Positions 6,966 to 9,167 of a stretch of DNA of 9,167 bases are shown here, in pieces; position 1 is the first letter of the stretch, and every line of letters begins with the position of its first letter. Location: contig JAQICG010000134.1 of assembly GCA_027858635.1 (NCBI GenBank), positions 1 through 9,167 of the forward strand. The letters run 5' to 3'. This stretch comes from Gammaproteobacteria bacterium. Its GTDB lineage: Bacteria > Pseudomonadota > Gammaproteobacteria > SZUA-229. The translations under genes were made by a program, and so were the position numbers. The notes below the pieces were generated by a model, which did not search any database, was not told the DNA's origin, and saw nothing but the letters and a program-made list of their open reading frames with translations.

Positions 6966-7157
6966 GTGAACGAACTCGAAACCAGAAAAGTACACTGCCC
7001 CTACTGCGGCGAAAGCATCGACATCCTCATCGATTGCTCCATTCCAGAACAAAATTATATCGAAGACTGCCAGGTCTGCTGCCGCCCGATCAACTTCGAT
7101 GTAACGGTTGATCACGAGGGTGATATAAGCGTGATCGTTACCAACGAAAATGAATAA
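6966..7157 (+). CDS. CPXCG-motif cysteine-rich small protein
   Basis: A 63-residue protein of the Cys-rich CPXCG family, whose function is not established. CPYCG at residues 11-15 and CQVCCRP at 35-41 provide two Cys pairs, Cys11/Cys14 and Cys35/Cys38 (plus Cys39), fitting a zinc-ribbon-like fold; Cys24 is additional. The C-terminal half (INFDVTVDHEGDISVIV) is predicted beta-rich. The start is GTG at 6966, 6 bases after the preceding stop; no ATG precedes the first Cys pair and no strong Shine-Dalgarno is seen, so it is probably translated with the upstream genes. It is the last gene of the plus-strand unit; the palindromic repeats begin shortly after it. Confidence 0.9.
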   Translation: MNELETRKVHCPYCGESIDILIDCSIPEQNYIEDCQVCCRPINFDVTVDHEGDISVIVTNENE

Positions 7158-7184
7158 CAGCGTAAGTATAGATTTAATTATATT

Positions 7185-7344
7185 CACAGATAAAAGCAGA
7201 TAAAAATCTAAAAATCTGTCCGCGAAAAACGCGAAATATGCGAATAAAACCTTTTAGTCATTGGCTTTTTTTACGTCCTTCGCGTTCTTGGCGGACTAAG
7301 CCTTTGTTCTTATCTATGTTCATCGGCGTTCATCTGTGGACTAA
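7185..7344. repeat. Palindromic repeat element, type B, copy 1
   Basis: This is a degenerate copy of the element at 7368-7542, offset by about 198 bases. The right halves (7260-7344 and 7458-7542) have equal length, 85 bases, with 5 mismatches; the inner left arms (7220-7250 and 7418-7448) differ at 4 of 31 positions. The outer left arm is worn (CACAGATAAAAGCAGAT). The inner inverted arms read CCGCGAAAAACGCGAAA and CGTCCTTCGCGTTCTTGGCG around an AT-rich centre with a T7 run. It codes for nothing. It lies just after the CPXCG gene and could act as a transcript end or stabiliser, but that is inference. Confidence 0.85.
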
Positions 7345-7367
7345 TGCCTTATAAATACAAAAACTCC

Positions 7368-7542
7368 AGTCCACAGATGAACACAGATGAACGCAGATGT
7401 AAAAGCTAAGAATCTATCCGCGAAGAACGCGAAACACGCGAAGAAAACCTTTTAATTATTGGCTTTTTTTGCGTCCTTCGCGTCCTTCGCGGACTAAGCC
7501 TTTGTTCTTATCTGTGTTCATCTGCGTTCATCTGTGGACTAA
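7368..7542. repeat. Palindromic repeat element, type B, copy 2 (better preserved)
   Basis: This is a nested palindrome. The outer arms begin AGTCCACAGATGAACACAG at 7368 and end as its near-inverse at 7539; they match over about 31 bases with 2-3 mismatches and are built of 10-base modules (CACAGATGAA, CGCAGATGAA). The inner arms, TCCGCGAAGAACGCGAAACA (from 7417) and CGTCCTTCGCGTCCTTCGCG (from 7472), are built of 9-base modules (GCGAAGAAC, GCGAAACAC). The centre is AT-rich. The architecture, short modules in inverted arms around an AT-rich core, matches the type A element at 2727-2895 although the module sequence differs. It is probably a dispersed, non-autonomous repeat. Confidence 0.88.
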
Positions 7543-7569
7543 ATTTTTCATGTCTTTAATTCCAGCCGC

Positions 7570-7592
7570 GTGGGCACAGGAACGGTGCCCAC
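7570..7592. repeat. Perfect 8-base-pair hairpin
   Basis: GTGGGCAC and GTGCCCAC pair perfectly around a 7-base loop (AGGAACG), 18 bases past the truncated-haemoglobin stop. Neither strand has a T-run directly after the stem, so it is not a classic intrinsic terminator. It could be a separate small REP-like palindrome, or protect the 3' end of the haemoglobin transcript. Confidence 0.7.
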
Positions 7593-7610
7593 ACATAAGT
7601 AATCCTGAAA

Positions 7611-7970
7611 TTATACGAGCACGATTTGAGGTCGCATGCTGTAGAGAATGTAGAGAACCTCTTCCTGTTCGCGTTGACCTACATTGTTTTTTCCCATCGC
7701 GGCCAGGGCATCATCCAGTACCGCCATAAATTCGTGGGGCGATATATTCATGCCTTTATGCGCAGCCAGCATGTCTTTTCCTTTGTAAACATTTTCACCG
7801 CCTGTTCCGCTAATCATAAACGTGGCAGCGGCATGTTTTATTGTTGGGACATCCGACTGGGCAAATCGATTTGCTATAGCCTTATTCGACAGATGGTTGT
7901 CTACGAGATCATTAGTAATTGCTGTTATGCCTTCATTACCGCCTAATCTTTCAAACAGTGATGCACTCAT
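7611..7970 (-). CDS. Group 1 truncated haemoglobin
   Basis: A 119-residue 2-on-2 globin, probably cytoplasmic, of a family that binds O2 or NO and in several bacteria helps with nitric oxide detoxification or redox sensing. Family features are LFERLGGNEGI at the N-terminus, a CD-corner Phe36 in NRF, the GTGGENVYKGKDM turn (55-67) and the proximal haem ligand His71 in AAHKGMNIS. By eye-alignment with mycobacterial trHbN the usual distal Tyr at B10 falls on Val23 and the E7/E11 positions on Ile44 and Ala48, so the canonical polar distal network appears absent; His46 lies close by. The ATG at 7970 has GGAG 7 bases upstream. It is divergent from the HxlR-type regulator at 8108, which may control it. 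The exact ligand chemistry is unknown. Confidence 0.92.
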   Translation of the reverse strand: MSASLFERLGGNEGITAITNDLVDNHLSNKAIANRFAQSDVPTIKHAAATFMISGTGGENVYKGKDMLAAHKGMNISPHEFMAVLDDALAAMGKNNVGQREQEEVLYILYSMRPQIVLV

Positions 7971-8014
7971 AGCTATACTCCGGTAAGTTTAAAAACCCTT
8001 CTAACTATCAAGTC

Positions 8015-8047
8015 GATAATTAAAGTCAATTTATCTTAGCATTAAGA
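8015..8047. promoter_or_regulatory. Two overlapping dyads in the haemoglobin/HxlR divergent region
   Basis: GATAA (8015-8019) is the inverse of TTATC (8031-8035), and TCTTA (8034-8038) is the inverse of TAAGA (8043-8047) around GCAT. Both lie in the AT-rich 137-base gap between the divergent starts, immediately upstream of a TATAAT. They are plausible operator half-sites for the adjacent wHTH regulator, but short dyads are common in AT-rich DNA. A TTGACT on the minus strand (8029 to 8024) could be a -35 for the haemoglobin gene, without a good -10. Confidence 0.35.
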
Positions 8048-8048
8048 A

Positions 8049-8054
8049 TATAAT
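8049..8054 (+). promoter_or_regulatory. Candidate -10 box for the HxlR-type gene
   Basis: A perfect TATAAT lies 53 bases before the ATG at 8108. The hexamer 17 bases upstream (TCAATT) is a poor -35, so this would be a promoter helped by an activator or a weak one. The dyad at 8034-8047 touches its upstream edge. Confidence 0.4.
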
Positions 8055-8107
8055 CAATTTAAGTACAAAATCTGTAGTTGCTATAACCCTGCTGACAGGA
8101 GTGCTTC

Positions 8108-8818
8108 ATGAAACCTTATGGTCAGTTCTGCCCATTGGCGCAAGCTACCCAGTTACTCTGTGAGCGCTGGACATTAATCATCGTTCGGGAATTAATTGCC
8201 GGAAGCACGCGCTTTAGCGAGTTACAAAAAGGCGTACCGCTGATGTCCCCCACGCTATTATCAACTCGGCTTAAGCAGTTAATAAAATCGGGCGTTATCG
8301 AGCTTGTCGGCAGCAAGGGAAGTCATAAATATCATCTCACACAGGCGGGCAAAGAGTTACAGCCTGTCGTGGAGCTGCTTGGAGTCTGGGGCCATCGCTG
8401 GGTTAGATCAAACTTAAACAGCGGCGATCTGGACGCAGGGCTGTTGATGTGGGACATGCGTCGCAGTGTTGATCCTTCGGTTTTTCCGGAGCATCGTGTC
8501 GTTGTCCAGTTCGAATATCCGGATGCAGCCAAAGGTGCAAGCGACTGGTGGCTGGTCTCTGAAAACGGCGAGGTTGATCTGTGCCTGAATGATCGCGGCT
8601 ACGACGTTGATATCCTGATCCGGTGTTCGCTTAAAACAATGACTGAAATATGGACCTGTGAAAAACGTTTTAATGAAGCCGTCCGGAAATCTGAAATAGT
8701 GATAATGGGAGATCCGAAACTGGTCAGCAAGCTACAGGACTGGCTACGCTCAAGTGCATTATCCCAATTAGGATCATTAGACACCTATCCTGAACTGAAC
8801 TGGAGTTCCGGCAAGTAG
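8108..8818 (+). CDS. HxlR-family winged-helix transcriptional regulator with C-terminal SCP2-like domain
   Basis: A 236-residue DNA-binding regulator. Residues about 8-97 form the HxlR winged helix: CPLAQATQLLCERWTLIIVR with the conserved Cys8, the recognition-helix region STRFSELQKGVPLMSPTLLS, then LKQLIKSGVIEL and the wing SKGSHKYHLTQAGKEL. Residues about 105-230 resemble the SCP2-like sterol-carrier domain found in the longer HxlR proteins, ending in GDPKLVSKLQDWLRSSALSQL. Short HxlR proteins (about 110-120 residues) lack this part, so a small hydrophobic ligand is possible but unproven. The ATG has GGAG about 7 bases upstream. The gene diverges from the truncated haemoglobin and precedes a broken serine-hydrolase gene; either could be a target. 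Cys8 and Cys18 allow redox sensing in principle. Confidence 0.92.
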   Translation: MKPYGQFCPLAQATQLLCERWTLIIVRELIAGSTRFSELQKGVPLMSPTLLSTRLKQLIKSGVIELVGSKGSHKYHLTQAGKELQPVVELLGVWGHRWVRSNLNSGDLDAGLLMWDMRRSVDPSVFPEHRVVVQFEYPDAAKGASDWWLVSENGEVDLCLNDRGYDVDILIRCSLKTMTEIWTCEKRFNEAVRKSEIVIMGDPKLVSKLQDWLRSSALSQLGSLDTYPELNWSSGK

Positions 8819-8849
8819 CTCAAATTACTCTAACGAAACTGAGTGAATA

Positions 8850-8862
8850 TTAACCCTGTTAA
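8850..8862. promoter_or_regulatory. 13-base dyad upstream of the hydrolase remnant
   Basis: TTAAC and GTTAA form a perfect inverted repeat around CCT, about 30 bases after the HxlR stop and 85 bases before the hydrolase start. It is a possible operator; no promoter pair is convincing. Nothing else is seen between 8819 and 8947. Confidence 0.25.
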
Positions 8863-8947
8863 CTATTACACTAAGGCATGAACAGTCGACTGACGTCTCA
8901 TTACAGAACTTGCTTTCCAGACACGAGTGGAATGGAGCGCTTCAGCC

Positions 8948-9100
8948 ATGAAAGCATCACAACACATCCATATTGAGGGCCATGTGAGCGCGGACTTTGA
9001 AGCCATGCGCAATGTCTTCGCTGATAATCTCTCCCGGCATTACGAACCGGGCGGCGTCAGTTGCGTACACCATTGCGGTGAGAAAGTGGTTAATTATTGA
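8948..9100 (+). pseudogene. N-terminal stub of a beta-lactamase-fold serine hydrolase (EstB-like)
   Basis: A 50-codon frame from an ATG at 8948, with GGAG about 11 bases upstream. The product contains IHIEGHVSADFEAMRNVFAD, then NLSRHYEPGGVSCVHHCGEK and VVNY. This follows the N-terminus of the EstB/class C beta-lactamase-related hydrolases, which usually read GHV-F--VR--FA-NF-----GGA---Y--GEKVVDLWGG and continue for about 400 residues, including the SxxK motif further on. Here the frame stops where DLWGG is expected: TGA could be the Trp TGG mutated, but the bases after it (to 9167) keep no family resemblance in any frame I could follow. So it is either truncated by an insertion or deletion near 9090 or a chance-terminated remnant. 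Codon use is normal up to the break, which suggests a recent event. Any catalytic part would lie beyond the window or be lost. Confidence 0.65.
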
Positions 9101-9167
9101 CGTATGTAAGTAAATCTAATTATATTGTTGTTGTAAAATGATTCACGGCTTTGCAATGCCGCAACAC

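Noticed and set aside
7185..7542. CRISPR array, suggested by repeated short units
   Set aside because: Units are contiguous 9-10-mers in inverted arms without unique spacers of regular length, and no cas gene is nearby.
7570..7592. Intrinsic terminator of the haemoglobin gene
   Set aside because: The stem is good but no T-run follows on either strand, so it was listed only as a palindrome.
7469..7729. 86-codon plus-strand frame across the repeat and the haemoglobin 3' end
   Set aside because: Most of it is translated repeat and palindrome sequence and the rest is antisense to the globin gene.
9138..9167. Start of a new gene at ATG 9138
   Set aside because: Only ten codons are visible before the window ends and there is no ribosome site, so it cannot be supported.
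9101..9167. attC-like or integron recombination site at the right edge
   Set aside because: Only a partial GTTG/CAAC symmetry is seen and the expected core-site pairs are absent.

Overview
The window looks like a chromosomal segment of a gammaproteobacterium of moderate GC content. The evidence is the run pyrG-kdsA-eno-ftsB-ispD-ispF, all on the minus strand in the compact order typical of Gammaproteobacteria, together with a ZapE-type ATPase whose whole length follows the E. coli protein. I cannot name a genus. 

Layout. Bases 1-5458 (minus strand) hold a housekeeping cluster: CTP synthase, KDO-8-phosphate synthase (the Cys-containing, metal-dependent type), enolase, the divisome protein FtsB, and the MEP-pathway enzymes IspD and IspF (IspF runs off the left edge). 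Several junctions overlap by 4 bases (pyrG/kdsA, ispD/ispF). Two things interrupt this otherwise ordinary block: an in-frame TAA replaces codon 62 of enolase, and a palindromic repeat element made of 9-base modules lies between kdsA and eno. 

Bases 5459-5680 form a divergent intergenic region with a 15-base dyad and a possible 14-residue leader ORF ahead of pyrG. Bases 5681-7157 (plus strand) hold a tight three-gene unit: a ZapE/AFG1-like ATPase, a 64-residue protein of unknown function that overlaps it by 11 bases, and a CPXCG-type cysteine-rich small protein. Bases 7158-7610 have no gene but hold two tandem copies (about 198 bases apart) of a second palindromic repeat type, plus an 8-base-pair hairpin. 

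Bases 7611-8818 hold a group 1 truncated haemoglobin (minus) and, divergent from it, an HxlR-family regulator with a C-terminal SCP2-like domain (plus). They share a 137-base control region with dyads and a perfect TATAAT. The right end holds a 50-codon stub resembling the N-terminus of a beta-lactamase-fold serine hydrolase (EstB-like), cut off by a stop; the last 67 bases contain nothing I can identify. 

I see no clear new defence or mobile system. The most notable items are the enolase nonsense codon, the two related modular palindrome types, the unusual distal pocket of the truncated haemoglobin, and the broken hydrolase at the right edge.
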